Source: Desulforhabdus sp. TSK
GTDB lineage: Bacteria > Desulfobacterota > Syntrophobacteria > Syntrophobacterales > Syntrophobacteraceae
Direction of reading: 5' to 3'
Assembly (NCBI RefSeq): GCF_022836495.1
Contig: NZ_BQXM01000019.1
Span: 31,787 to 95,786 of the forward strand
DNA length: 64,000 nucleotides
Below are positions 55,579 through 64,000 of this stretch, piece after piece. The stretch's first letter is position 1; every line of letters begins with the position of its first letter. Made by a program: the position numbers and the translations under genes. The notes under the pieces are model-generated. The model was not told the origin of the DNA. It did no database searches and saw only the letters and a program-made list of their open reading frames with translations.

Positions 55579-55960
55579 GGGACGGCCTCCTTTGGCTATG
55601 GGCAAGCGCTTCAAGTCTATGCCATTTGACAAATGAGTCCAGAACGGAGATCAATGTCTCCTGATATTCCAGGGATAGATTCTCCACCTCTATGCATTCA
55701 ATGAGCTTGGCATTTTTGAGCTTTTCGGTCTTGCCGCTTTTTCCGGTTAAAAGATAATTCAGGCTGACATCCAGTGCCGTGGCAATGCGGGCCAGGATCT
55801 CCAGTGGCGGACTGGAAAGTGCTCTCTCATACTTTGAAATCCTCTGAATATCGATGCCTGCCTCGTTGGGCAATTTTCTCCCCGACCAGTCTCTTTCCCG
55901 CCGCAACGGCCTCAGCCTCTCGGGCAGAGACACAGTTGGCTCGATAACGTTGTTGCTCAT
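55448..55960 (-). CDS. XRE-family helix-turn-helix regulator, extended C-terminus
   Basis: About 170 residues from the ATG at 55960. The XRE domain is residues 10-70 (LPERLRPLRRERDW, IDIQRISKYERALSSPPLEIL). Similar proteins end shortly after a segment like ISVLDSFVKWHRLEALAHS; here the frame has no stop there and continues about 45 residues into the antitoxin gene in another frame. Probably the original stop was lost to an indel. It may control the toxin-antitoxin genes downstream. Confidence 0.7.
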   Translation of the reverse strand: MSNNVIEPTVSLPERLRPLRRERDWSGRKLPNEAGIDIQRISKYERALSSPPLEILARIATALDVSLNYLLTGKSGKTEKLKNAKLIECIEVENLSLEYQETLISVLDSFVKWHRLEALAHSQRRPSHGRTKYKRASPPVAGQPAGLCNLGGSHLPDLCPAGHRGGHKRQ

Positions 55961-56090
55961 AATGAATCGCCTCTCGCCTTTAAGGCTAAAGCAATCTATG
56001 TCGGAATCAAACAAAAAAATCGGTCGATATTATCGCACTTTCACCGTAGTCCCGTACCTGTTTAAGCCTGTCTCGTGTTGGCCGGTTTGC

Positions 56091-56183
56091 CGCTAACGAA
56101 AAAATGCAGCGCACGGCGGGGGAAGCCCTCTTCTTTTTCCTTCTTCTCCATTGGCCTGCCGTCGCTGATTTTTGGTGTTAGGG
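56091..56183 (+). other. Integron attC recombination site 1
   Basis: R'' CGCTAAC (56091-56097) and R' GTTAGGG (56177-56183) pair over CTAAC/GTTAG. Inside, the arm CAGCGCACGGC faces GCCGTCGCTG, pairing fully except one unpaired C: the extrahelical base typical of attC. The spacers between R and L boxes (AAAAAATG, ATTTTTGG) are unpaired and the loop is large. Recombination would occur at the G/TT of GTTAGGG. Confidence 0.75.
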
Positions 56184-56270
56184 CGCCAGCGCTCGGTGGC
56201 AGTCAGTCTGGTTCTGATCAGATCTGAAATTCTTCATAGAAATCTGCATAAACATACATATAATACAAGC

Positions 56271-56546
56271 ATGAATTCCACATGGGATGAAAAGAAGCAA
56301 AGAGCCAATATCCGCAATCATGGCTTTGATTTTGTCGATGCAGGGAAAGTTTTTGAGGGCATCACGTTCACCCTTGAAGATGATCGTTTCGACTACGGAG
56401 AAGAGTGCTTCATCACCCTTGGTCTTCTGAAAGGCACAATAGTTGTGATTGCCCATACCGAGAAAGGAAGTGAGATCCGTATCATTCCCATGAGAAAGGC
56501 AACAAAGCATGAGCAAGAAATTTACTTTAAAGGACTCTCAGACTGA
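56271..56546 (+). CDS. brnT: BrnT-family ribonuclease toxin
   Basis: 91 residues from the ATG at 56271. BrnT signature: WDEKKQRANIRNHGFDFVDA, then the EDDRFDYGEECFITLGLLKG strand pair and EIRIIPMRKATKHEQEIY. BrnT is a RelE-fold ribonuclease toxin. It lies directly after attC site 1 in the plus orientation and overlaps brnA by 38 bases. Confidence 0.93.
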   Translation: MNSTWDEKKQRANIRNHGFDFVDAGKVFEGITFTLEDDRFDYGEECFITLGLLKGTIVVIAHTEKGSEIRIIPMRKATKHEQEIYFKGLSD

Positions 56547-56844
56547 CTGGGAACGCATCAATGCTATGAGTGATGAGGATATCGATACCTCGGAAATCCC
56601 TGAGATCACAGAAGAGCAGATGAAAAAAGCTACTTTGCGTGTTGGTTGTAAACCCATCTCCAAAGGAAAGGTTCGTATCAACATCCTTCTGGATGCAGAG
56701 GTGATTGCCTACTTCAAATCCCAGGCGGGTGGAAGGGGTTACCAGACACTCATAAATGAAGCACTGAAGGCGAGCATACGTGACCGAGATCTGGAATCTG
56801 CCATACGTCGGATCATCCGTGAGGAACTACGGGCTGCAGGGTAA
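56509..56844 (+). CDS. brnA: BrnA-family antitoxin
   Basis: 111 residues: a toxin-binding N-terminus (TDWERINAMSDEDIDTSEIPEIT) and a C-terminal ribbon-helix-helix segment (KVRINILLDAEVIAYFKSQAGGRGYQTLINEAL). BrnA binds DNA and neutralises BrnT. Second gene of the cassette bounded by attC sites 1 and 2. Confidence 0.93.
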   Translation: MSKKFTLKDSQTDWERINAMSDEDIDTSEIPEITEEQMKKATLRVGCKPISKGKVRINILLDAEVIAYFKSQAGGRGYQTLINEALKASIRDRDLESAIRRIIREELRAAG

Positions 56845-56847
56845 TTC

Positions 56848-57192
56848 ATGGATGACCGTGCGCTAGCTTTCGCCGAAGCGGACGAGCGACCACGCGGGAA
56901 ATTTCCTGGCATTATTGGCTACGTGCGAACTGGAGTCCATTCACGGGACGATTTATGGAACCTTTTTGAGATCATCAGTGAAATAAAGGACATCGAGACT
57001 ATCGCCATCGAAAGTTCGATTGATGAAGTCTCCCGCCTGCGAAGACAGTATGGACAAGGCCGCTGGCGAAAACTCAAAGGGGTTGCTATGATTCGGCTTA
57101 GGAACGGTCGTGTGCGCAAGGCCGAGCTTCACTGGTATGAAGCACATGGCATTGGGAGAAAAGAGATCAAACGCAAACGCTATTTGGAATAA
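56848..57192 (+). CDS. Hypothetical protein in integron-like cassette
   Basis: 114 residues starting four bases after brnA. Mixed alpha/beta composition (PGIIGYVRTGVHSRDDLWNL, then DEVSRLRRQYGQGRWRKLKG) with a basic C-terminus (EIKRKRYLE). No family recognised. Close spacing to brnTA suggests one transcript, and the position fits a cassette passenger gene. Confidence 0.65.
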   Translation: MDDRALAFAEADERPRGKFPGIIGYVRTGVHSRDDLWNLFEIISEIKDIETIAIESSIDEVSRLRRQYGQGRWRKLKGVAMIRLRNGRVRKAELHWYEAHGIGRKEIKRKRYLE

Positions 57193-57211
57193 TGGAAGCA
57201 AGGACAAGAAG

Positions 57212-57457
57212 ATGAGTACCCCCCGATTTGCCATTTGCATCGACAACTCACATTACCCGGCCTCTTTGGAGATGCACAAGGTCTATCGTGTCGTTTCCGA
57301 CGAGGATGCCGAGAAGGACGGAGATTTACGCATTATCGATGAGAGCGGCGAGGATTACCTTTATCCTGCTGATTACTTCCTCCTGGTCGATTTGCCACGC
57401 GATGTAATCGCCACTCTCGATCTGTCGTTTGCACGCGAAACGCAACAACCCGGCTAA
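57212..57457 (+). CDS. Hypothetical protein at cassette end
   Basis: 81 residues from the ATG at 57212. Reads as a compact beta-rich domain (ICIDNSHYPASLEMHKVYRV, IIDESGEDYLYPADYFLLVD) of the type often found with toxin-antitoxin or cassette genes. No family recognised. Its stop falls inside the R'' box of attC site 2, as is common for cassette genes. Confidence 0.6.
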   Translation: MSTPRFAICIDNSHYPASLEMHKVYRVVSDEDAEKDGDLRIIDESGEDYLYPADYFLLVDLPRDVIATLDLSFARETQQPG

Positions 57458-57558
57458 CGAATACCTGAAGCGTACCGGCAACCAGTTGTTCTTACAACGT
57501 TTTTCGTGTAAGTTGGCGCTCATTGCCCTTTGGCCGGTCGCTCAGGCCGGCGTTGGGA
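57452..57558 (+). other. Integron attC recombination site 2
   Basis: R'' GGCTAAC (57452-57458) and R' GTTGGGA (57552-57558). The inner arms CCTGAAGCGTACCGGC and GCCGGTCGCTCAGG (within GGCCGGTCGCTCAGGCC) pair completely except for one A and one T on the first arm, i.e. extrahelical bases. With site 1 it bounds a cassette of about 1.37 kb holding brnT, brnA and two small genes. Confidence 0.75.
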
Positions 57559-57575
57559 CGCCAGAGGTTACCGAT

Positions 57576-57701
57576 ATGCAAAAGAAATTCCTGATGGGGT
57601 ATGTCATTTTCGTACATCTATTCTTGCTTGTCGTGCTGGTGAAATCTGACTTCATCACTCGGGTCGGATATTGGCTCGGCCTTATCAAACATGTACAATA
57701 A
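57576..57701 (+). CDS. Small single-helix membrane protein, first gene after attC site 2
   Basis: 41 residues from the ATG at 57576, preceded by AGAGG at about nine bases. One transmembrane helix (GYVIFVHLFLLVVLV) and a short basic tail. Unknown family; single-helix proteins are frequent in cassettes. The interval 57702-57956 shows only a possible degraded coding stretch and no third attC site. Confidence 0.45.
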   Translation: MQKKFLMGYVIFVHLFLLVVLVKSDFITRVGYWLGLIKHVQ

Positions 57702-57956
57702 AAAATTATACAGCATTTCGAATGGATGGCACGATACTATGAGCGAATCGGGAGTCACGTGCTGGCGTTTTCATCAAGTTCTTGGTCGAGCGCCGGAACA
57801 AGGCACTGGAGCGGACACTGCGTCATGCACAAGCAAGCTTGCATCCGCCGCCGTGTCGGTCAACGCCGTGATCTGGAAGGACGGCTTGCTTTGTCTTATC
57901 GCGATTCAGTGTAAAATGGAAATATGATGAATGATAACAATAGGGGAGAAGTCACT

Positions 57957-58178
57957 ATGGCGCTGACCGCACAAGAAGTCTTTACAGAAACCGTTCGAAC
58001 CCTATCACCGAGCGAGCGGCTTCGTCTCGCTGCGCTGATCTTACAGGATCTAGCGCAATCGGATGTGGCGGTTGTGGATCGAAGTGAGACCTGGAGTGAA
58101 CAAGATCAACGAGACTTAACCGCTGTTTCGTTGAGGTACGCCGCGGAACTTTACCCAGAGGAGCAGGAGCTTGTTTAA
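57957..58178 (+). CDS. Antitoxin of a MazF-type module
   Basis: 73 residues from the ATG at 57957 after GGGGAGAAG. Reads MALTAQEVFTETVRTLSPSE then RLRLAALILQDLAQSD and an acidic tail. The LSPSERLRLA helix recurs in similar form in the antitoxin at 37214 (LPPGEKREAI), pointing to the same class of addiction-module antitoxin. Its end overlaps the toxin start by eight bases. Confidence 0.75.
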   Translation: MALTAQEVFTETVRTLSPSERLRLAALILQDLAQSDVAVVDRSETWSEQDQRDLTAVSLRYAAELYPEEQELV

Positions 58179-58533
58179 TCCGGGCGATGTGGTGGCAATT
58201 GACTTCCCTGGTGTGACCGGTGTCAAACGCAGGCCTGCAGTTGTAATCTCTTCACCAGTCTATCATGCCTCACGCCCTGATGTGGTCGTCTGTCTCATTA
58301 CAAGCCAGACCAATACCATTGGTCCCACGGATTACATACTGGAAGATTGGGCTCAGGCAGGTTTGCGACTCCCATCGATCTTTCGGTGTTTTTTCGCTAC
58401 GCTACCGCCCGCTACCCATCCTGTGCTGGTTGGTCATTTGTCAGATCGAGATTGGCAGGGGGTATGTGCGTGCGTGCGAATTGCTTTGGCTCCATTGTCT
58501 ATCTCGGAACGACCACCCACATCGCTGTCATAA
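58171..58533 (+). CDS. MazF/PemK-family toxin
   Basis: 120 residues from a TTG start at 58171 with AGGAGCAGGAG in front. FNPGDVVAIDFPGVTGVKRR, RPAVVISS, VVCLITSQTN and SIFRCFFATLP follow the MazF pattern. Its 3' end overlaps the converging nagZ-like gene by six bases, so the pair abuts older chromosome directly. Confidence 0.85.
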   Translation: MFNPGDVVAIDFPGVTGVKRRPAVVISSPVYHASRPDVVVCLITSQTNTIGPTDYILEDWAQAGLRLPSIFRCFFATLPPATHPVLVGHLSDRDWQGVCACVRIALAPLSISERPPTSLS

Positions 58534-59583
58534 TTCACCATGCTTGCTGCAGTGGGACCGCCGAACAAACCGCAGGCCGGGATGCCGGTTGAAGAGCCTG
58601 CGGATGCGGACGAGGGACTTTTCGTGGAGACCCTGCAAAGCGCCCTGGCTTTCGATGGATCGAGACAGGGCTTCGTGAAACGGCCCGATATTTCCCGACT
58701 GCTGGCAGAGGAGGAAGAAATCGATGCTGGAGGTCAATCCCTGTACGGCCATTTCTTCCCAGGTGTATCTTCCGGACACGGCGGCCATGTCCATGTCGTC
58801 GCTCAAAAGAACCCCCTCGAAGCCGAGCTTCCGTCGGAGCCATTCGCAGTTCACCCGGGGGGAGAGGGTGGCCGGCCACTGGGGGTCCCAGTGGGGATAC
58901 AGGGCGTGGGAGGTCATCATGCAGTGGACGCCGCCGGCGATGGCTTCCCGGAAGGGGAAGAGATCCTCTTCCATGGCGGCATCGTTTTTCCATCGAATGA
59001 CAGGTGCAAAATGGTGCGGGTCCGATTCCGCCTGCCCCAGCCCGGGATAATGCTTGGCGGTGGCGGAGACTCCATGGTCCTGGAGCGTGCGGATCCAGAT
59101 CTGCCCCAGTTGGGCGACCTGTCGAGGGTCGGCGCCGAGGCACCGTTCTTCCATAAAATGTGTCGGGCAGCCGGAAAAGACATCCAGGACGGGAGCCAGG
59201 TTGATGTGGATTCCCAGTTCACGGAGCTCGTTGGCAGCCCGCTTAGTCCAGTGGGCGATGGCTTCGGGGCCCTGAAGCATCAATTCCCGGGCGGAAGGCA
59301 GCTGCGTGAAAGGTTCCACCACCAGGCGCTGCACGGGTCCTCCTTCCTGATCGACGGAAACCAGGAGGGAGCGTCCCAGCGTATTCAGGGAAAAAGCCTG
59401 GGCTTCCTCCAGGAGGGACCGCAATTGCTCCGCGCCTTCGATGTTCCGTCGAAAGAGGACGATGCCGCCGATCTTGAAATCCCGGATGAGGGATTTGAGC
59501 TCCTCCTCCACCGTGACACCCTGGAAGCCCACCATGAGGTGCAGGCCGGCGATCTCTTCCCATCCGTGTTTCTTCAAATGCAT
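58528..59583 (-). CDS. Glycoside hydrolase family 3 (NagZ-like beta-hexosaminidase)
   Basis: 351 residues. The GH3 N-terminal barrel pattern is clear: IGGIVLFRRNIEGAEQL, LLVSVDQEGGPVQRL, the AKHYPGLGQAESDPHH loop with the Lys-His pair, MMTSHALYP and the nucleophile region LLSDDMDMAAVS (Asp). NagZ removes GlcNAc from muropeptides during wall recycling. No signal peptide, as expected for cytosolic NagZ. The last 20 residues are short of family motifs. Confidence 0.9.
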   Translation of the reverse strand: MHLKKHGWEEIAGLHLMVGFQGVTVEEELKSLIRDFKIGGIVLFRRNIEGAEQLRSLLEEAQAFSLNTLGRSLLVSVDQEGGPVQRLVVEPFTQLPSARELMLQGPEAIAHWTKRAANELRELGIHINLAPVLDVFSGCPTHFMEERCLGADPRQVAQLGQIWIRTLQDHGVSATAKHYPGLGQAESDPHHFAPVIRWKNDAAMEEDLFPFREAIAGGVHCMMTSHALYPHWDPQWPATLSPRVNCEWLRRKLGFEGVLLSDDMDMAAVSGRYTWEEMAVQGLTSSIDFFLLCQQSGNIGPFHEALSRSIESQGALQGLHEKSLVRIRRLFNRHPGLRFVRRSHCSKHGEL

Positions 59584-59780
59584 GCTGGGTGCTTCCTTTC
59601 CTCTGTTTCGAGGGCCTGGGTCCGAAGTCTTCTCGGAGAAATGAATAACGGGGGCGACCGCCGGGTGGGTGCGCCGCCTTGAGCTCGCCCGGGCGTGACT
59701 CTGTAAAGATAATATATCTAGAGGTAAAGGATCACCGAAGTCAATACGGCATGCTGCATTGCTCTCGGAAAATTCACGGC

Positions 59781-59820
59781 AAAAAAAGGCCCCATTTCCT
59801 CACCATGAAAAAATGGGGTC
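59781..59820 (-). terminator. Rho-independent terminator for leftward transcription
   Basis: On the minus strand an ACCCCATTT/AAATGGGG stem is followed by CC and seven T residues (59781-59787 on the plus strand are A). It lies between the pbpC remnant and the nagZ-like gene and would end the pbpC/alpha-2-macroglobulin transcript. Confidence 0.7.
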
Positions 59821-59904
59821 TGCCTTGGCTGTTGGTCGGCACATCCGTCACACAAGATGCCCAAGTGCACGTCCACAGAATAAGATGTGCGTTGCTCCGC
59901 TCGT

Positions 59905-60045
59905 CATGCCGGCAGTTTTTAAGCCGGCATCCAGTTTTTCCGTGGATTCCGGCTAACCCCCATGACTGGGCGGTCACAACGAAGGATGAAAAGACGTAAT
60001 GACGGCATTTTCACAGGAAAAGACCGCCGGAATGACAAATAGAGT
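59905..60045. repeat. Degenerate MITE-like repeat region
   Basis: GTCATGCCGGC...AAGCCGGCATCCAG and GGATTCCGGCT arms, followed by a second set (AATGACGGCATTTTC ... CCGCCGGAATGAC). They are related to the internal palindrome of the elements at 13852 and 49540 but disrupted. No gene between 59584 and 60153. Confidence 0.5.
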
Positions 60046-60153
60046 GGTGGACACTCTAATGTATTGAGCTGTACCAAGTGCAGCCCAATGGAATGGTGAT
60101 CCACTCAGATACCCGGTGCCGGGATCATGCCCTCCACTGCTGGAGCACGAATA

Positions 60154-61529
60154 TTATAGCCGCTTCCCACGATCAAATTGCCTTTTGTCTTCCTGACGTA
60201 GGCAGGTACCCGGAGCCGTGCTTCCGGCCGTTCCCTCATGGCTGCCATGGACCGTGCAGAATGGCCCGGGGATGGAGCCGGGTGCAAATTTCTCTTCCAT
60301 CGTGGGGCAATGCTCCGTCGCGCGAAGCCCCGTCTCACGGCAGATCTTCACCACGGCCAGGCGCGGGCTCAGGTAAAGAGGGCAGGCCTCCTGGAAGCGG
60401 TTGAGCTCTGAAAAAACCGCCCGGAGGATCAGCCCCGGACCCGTGGTGCCCGTGATGCCGCAGGTGGGCTTGCGGTCCAGGTTCCCCATCCAGACTCCCA
60501 CGGTGTAACGATGGGAAAAGCCCACGGCCCACGCGTCGCGGTGATCGTTGGAGGTCCCGGTTTTTACCGCCGTCTGCACGGGGAATCGGAGGATGTTCCC
60601 CGAACCGAACTCGAGGCGCCGTGCCTTGGGGGAATCTCCTCGGCGGCGGGTGGATCGGGCGCGTCATCGGCGGAGCCGGATCCGGCACTGGAGACGTACC
60701 GCACAAAATGGCCGGCGTCGACGGGAAGCCGGGATTCCGCCAGGGACCATGGAGCGTGGCGCGCGTCGTCGTAAGCCGCATGGGACATCCGCCCCTTGCG
60801 GTGCAGGTGCTCCGCCAGTCGCTGGAGGGGCTTTTCGATTTCCCGGGCGCCGTCCTGGAGGTCCAGGCGGGCCGGGGCCCTCACGAGCACGGCCAGGGCC
60901 AGGGTTTCCCTGGAATTCAGGGTGTCCAGATCCCGGTCGAAATACAGGTGGGCGGCCTGGAGGACACCCCGCCGCTGCCGGGCGTAGGGGACCTGGTTGA
61001 GGTAAAATTCCAGGATTTCAGGTTTGGAAAACATTTTTTCCAGCCTCCCCGCTTCCCAGCCTTCCATCCACCGGGACCAAAAGGTGCGCGGGCGGGGTTG
61101 GAAGAGCCGGACGACCTGCTCCGTGATGGTGCTGGCCCCCCGTACGGCTTTGAACGCTCGGAGGTTCTGGAAGACGGCATGCCCGCGCGCGATCCAGTCG
61201 GTGCCCCCGTGCGTGTAAAAGCGGCGGTCTTCGGATTCCAGGAAGGCTTCCCGCAGCAGGGTCGGGATTTCGTGCAGGGGCAGCCAGTCGTGGATGTTCC
61301 AGGGCTGCGTGTAGGTGACGGACAGGGGGATGCCGTTGCGGTCCAGGAACTGAGCCTTGTGGAGCGCGGAGCCCTGGGGGCGGAGCGTGGCGGGGAAAGG
61401 ACGCAGGTCACGCCAGGTGCCCCACGCGAGGATGCCCGCCAGTCCCATGAGCAATGCGAGAGAGCAAAGACCTGTTATTTTGAAAGCTTTCGACAATGGA
61501 GCTCTTTTCACAACCCCCCCCATGCCCAA
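60154..61529 (-). pseudogene. pbpC: Penicillin-binding protein 1C with damaged transpeptidase domain
   Basis: The N-terminal part is a normal PBP1C: membrane helix (about 16-36), transglycosylase domain with the ESEDRRFYTHGG motif (catalytic Glu) and RGASTITEQ. After HFVRYV (about residue 275) the family sequence stops, and the frame shifts. The family resumes in another frame (start about 60580-60610) just before the KTGTS box and continues to 60154. The transpeptidase region with the SxxK serine and SxN motif is absent. A free glycosyltransferase might still be made. pbpC next to an alpha-2-macroglobulin gene is the usual arrangement. Confidence 0.8.
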
Positions 61530-61563
61530 ATCAGCGTCAGTCAGCGCGCGAAGCCAGCGTTCT

Positions 61564-64000
61564 TCAGCGTTCCTCCACCTTCAGCACCGCCGGCGCTCCC
61601 TTCCCGAAAACCTCCGGCGCGTACATCTCTTCCGCATGGACGGGAAGCACCTGGAATTCTCCCGGGGAAACCGCCTGGGCGGTGTAGCTCAGGTGGTAGC
61701 GGCCCGCCGGCAGCCGTTCGGAATAGAACCGCACGGCATCGTGGCGGAGCTCCCGGTGGTAGAAGCTCCAGCGGCTTGCGGCCTCTTCCAGCCAATCGGG
61801 GAAGCGGTTCCGGTACGATCCTGCGGCGTATCCCGGCTCTCCCGCCTGTGCATCCTCCCGGGATGCCGTGGCCAGATCGCGGTTGACGGGCTCGAGTCCC
61901 CCTGGGACCGGATCTTCCAGGACCACGAAAAAGCGTTCGTGGAGGAGATCGAAAACCGATTCGTCGAGCACTGCCACGGCGAGCTCGACGGGAGGCGGCG
62001 CTTCGCCCGGAGCGAGGTTTCTTGCGCGGGCATCGAGATTCACGCGGACGGTATCGCGGGGTTTGTAAACTTCCTGCTCAGGGCGGATGTCCACCGCGAT
62101 TTCCTTGTGTGGGTCGTCGACGGGAACCCGCACGTACCCCATGCGATAGGTGGGCTTGCCCAGATCCTCGCCTCCCGGACCCAGAGGTTTCTCCACCTGC
62201 GGGGCCGTCACCATGACGGAAAGGTAGAAGCCGGGGAGATGGTCGGGTCGGACAGGGATTTCCACGATTTCCGAATGGGTCTCGAAGGTTTTCACCCAGC
62301 GCTGGATGACCCCGAAGCGCTCCACCGTGATGAGAGCTTTCCCTCCGGGGAAGGGGTTTTGAACCAGGAAGCGGGCCGTTTCTCCCACGCGGTAGTCGCT
62401 CTTTTCGGGGTAGACATCCAGGAGGTTCCCCGGAATGGATTCCCAGAGGACGGGTCCACGGCCCGTCACCCAGCGCTGGAGGACCGTTTTGTGGGTGCGC
62501 CCCTGCGTGTCCTCGATGGATGCCGTGAGGCGGAGGATCCCTGCGTGCCTGGGAGTGAACTGCAGCTCCACGGGCTCCACCGCCGATACCCCCTCCAGGC
62601 GCTCTTCATCCTCCCAGGTGTGCTGGAATTCCGCCAGGTAAGCGTCTCCGGCCCCCTTCACCCGCGCGCCCCGGGTCACCTTGTACTGGGTTTGGAACCG
62701 GACGGGGACGCCGGCCACGGGGTTCCCGCCCGGGTCCACCACGACGACACGCACGCGGGCGGGCTTGTTTTCCTGCAGGGTCCAATCTTCCTGGAGCAGT
62801 CCCACATAGCGGTCCCGCCCGAAGCAGGGGGCGGAGCGATTCGGGGATGTATTCACGGTTGGCCCCTTCCGAAGAAACCTCGAAATCGTAGCGAAGGGGC
62901 ATCACCGCCATGTCGCCGCCTTTCTGGCAGCGCACGAAGAGGCAGGGAGCTTCCCGGCCGTCGGCCCAGACCATCTGGGGCTCGAGGTCGAAAGTCGACG
63001 TTCCCGGAAGCTCCGCCGCGCCGTCGTCCCCCGTCCTGGCTGCAGCGAGGGGCGCCGCCTTCTTCCCCAATTCCTGGAAGGTGTCCTTCAAGAGCTGCAC
63101 GTCCACGCCGGGCACCGGGTTTCCCGTCCGCAGGTCCGTTACCCAGACGAGGCTGTTGTAATGGCTGAGCTTCACGTGCACCTGGAAGGGAGTGACCTGG
63201 GCGAAGAACCAGGAGTCCTCGGGGGATTTCCCGGGCACGGCGGGCTTGGAAGTGAACCGCCCCGTGACGCCGCCCGATTCCGTGCCGATCATCTCGCGGA
63301 TGCCGAGAGGCACCGGAATGGAGACGTTCCGTGGACCCACGGCCTTCACCGTGCGGGTCGCCGGGGGATTTTTGCCCTGCGCGGTCCAGGTTTCGTAGCT
63401 CACCTGCAGCTGGTCCAGGTTGACAGCCCAGAGATGCGCATCGGTGTCGAGGCCCTTTTCCAGGACGGGTGTGCGCTTCATGAGGGCGTAGTCGGGCGCG
63501 CGATGGTCGGTGGCGAAAGGCATGTCCACGGCTGACGCCAGGGGGCGGCCGAAGGCGTCCGCGAGGGAGGAAGCCGGGAGCTGCAGTCGGTAATTGGTGT
63601 GGGCCTCCAGGACTTCCTCGGGAAGAAACACGGGGTAGGTTTTCTTCCGGGTATGCGGTTCCGAAAGGGGGGCATCGGCAATCACCCGTTCCCAGGGATC
63701 GGCTTCCGTGCCTTTGGCCACGAGGGGCGGGGTCAACTGCAGGCCCTTTTGGATCTCGTCCCTGGAGACGGGGGCTGAAAAGAGGAGGGTGACCCCTCCG
63801 GAGGGCAGACACCGCTGCTGAGAGGCAAGGGGGGTGCCGGGGGATATGAGGAAGGTCTTCTCCCGCTTGTCCTGGCATTCGATGCCGAGGAAGCGGAAAT
63901 CGGGAAACGTATGAAACGATGCGATGCTTCGAGCTTCCACGCCCGTTTCCTTCCCGAGAGGGGTGGCGACGCCCGGCTCCACGTGGAGGGCGGCGGCGGT
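61564..64000 (-). pseudogene. Alpha-2-macroglobulin-like protein, internally deleted, 5' partial
   Basis: The gene enters from the right edge (frame open through 64000). The first frame (64000 to about 62850) reads N-terminal macroglobulin domains (HYNSLVWVTDLRTGNPVPGV). Near 62850 the frame changes, with loss of the usual segment between MG3 and MG4, and continues from about 62830 as YVGLLQEDWTLQENKPARVR through further MG domains to LAVAVLDESVFDLLHE. There it jumps in frame to the C-terminal domain (FFVVLEDPVPGGLEPVN ... PAGRYHLSYTAQAVSPGEF). The bait-region side and the complement-like thioester domain, several hundred residues, are missing. Normal members are about 1,600-1,900 residues and guard the periplasm with PBP1C. 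Confidence 0.8.

Noticed and set aside
57702..57956. Possible coding remnant reading FIKFLVERRNKALERTLRHA
   Set aside because: No start, ribosome-binding site or recognised family; too short to assign.
58540..59682. Plus-strand frame of 380 codons
   Set aside because: Antisense to the GH3 gene, which has intact catalytic motifs.

Overview
The window looks like a chromosomal segment of a GC-rich, probably anaerobic member of the Desulfobacterota (former Deltaproteobacteria, Syntrophobacter-like). This is judged from the mix of a periplasmic multihaem amine dehydrogenase locus, NapC/NrfH-type cytochrome, type I-E CRISPR-Cas, a Bat operon, many toxin-antitoxin modules and several families of short palindromic repeats. 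The organism call is an inference; no rRNA or tRNA gene is present to anchor it.

Layout. 0-13 kb: a thioredoxin reductase cut by the left edge, remnants of an MBL-fold enzyme and a DUF401 membrane protein, a ClC anion channel/transporter, a DJ-1/PfpI protein, then a decayed signalling block (a PAS/receiver/sigma-54 activator with internal deletions, an intact FIST sensor, a histidine kinase lacking its ATPase domain and fused to an outer-membrane barrel fragment) and an intact multidomain sigma-54 regulator on the minus strand. 13-23 kb (minus strand): a quinohaemoprotein amine dehydrogenase (QHNDH) operon, in order qhpA, qhpD, qhpC, qhpB, a tetrahaem cytochrome, two U32-family genes, qhpF, qhpE. 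23-25 kb: two toxin-antitoxin pairs. 25.3-37.6 kb: a type I-E CRISPR-Cas system with 48 repeats and 47 spacers of exactly 32 nt, a full cas set, and a degenerate two-repeat relic beyond cas3. 37-38.4 kb: broken toxin-antitoxin genes. 38.4-47.8 kb (minus strand): moxR-DUF58-(BatD/DUF4381-like)-batA-batB-batC-batD-batE. 48-51.5 kb: ferritin-like protein, LUD-domain protein, YgjP-type metallopeptidase, metallophosphoesterase. 51.9-54.8 kb: glyQ-glyS. 55-58.5 kb: more toxin-antitoxin genes, two convincing integron attC sites and small cassette-like genes with no integrase in view. 58.5-64 kb: a GH3 (NagZ-like) enzyme, then damaged pbpC and alpha-2-macroglobulin genes; the latter runs off the right edge.

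The most interesting system is the qhp operon. QHNDH carries a cysteine tryptophylquinone made on the small gamma subunit QhpC by a radical-SAM cross-linker (QhpD), a subtilisin-like leader protease (QhpE), an ABC exporter (QhpF) and, in aerobes, the O2-dependent flavin hydroxylase QhpG. Here no QhpG is seen. In the middle of the operon are two adjacent U32 proteins whose sizes and cysteine layouts resemble the UbiU/UbiV pair that performs O2-independent hydroxylation in ubiquinone synthesis. The proposal is that they hydroxylate the quinone-precursor tryptophan without oxygen. The NrfH/NapC-like cytochrome in the same operon would link the enzyme to the membrane quinone pool. All other hallmark residues of QhpC are kept at exact spacing.

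A second theme is turnover. At least five genes carry internal deletions with both flanks still recognisable. Short palindromic elements (several families) sit in intergenic gaps and in one case inside a coding sequence (batE). Seven toxin-antitoxin modules, two of them broken, border the CRISPR-Cas and the integron-like region.
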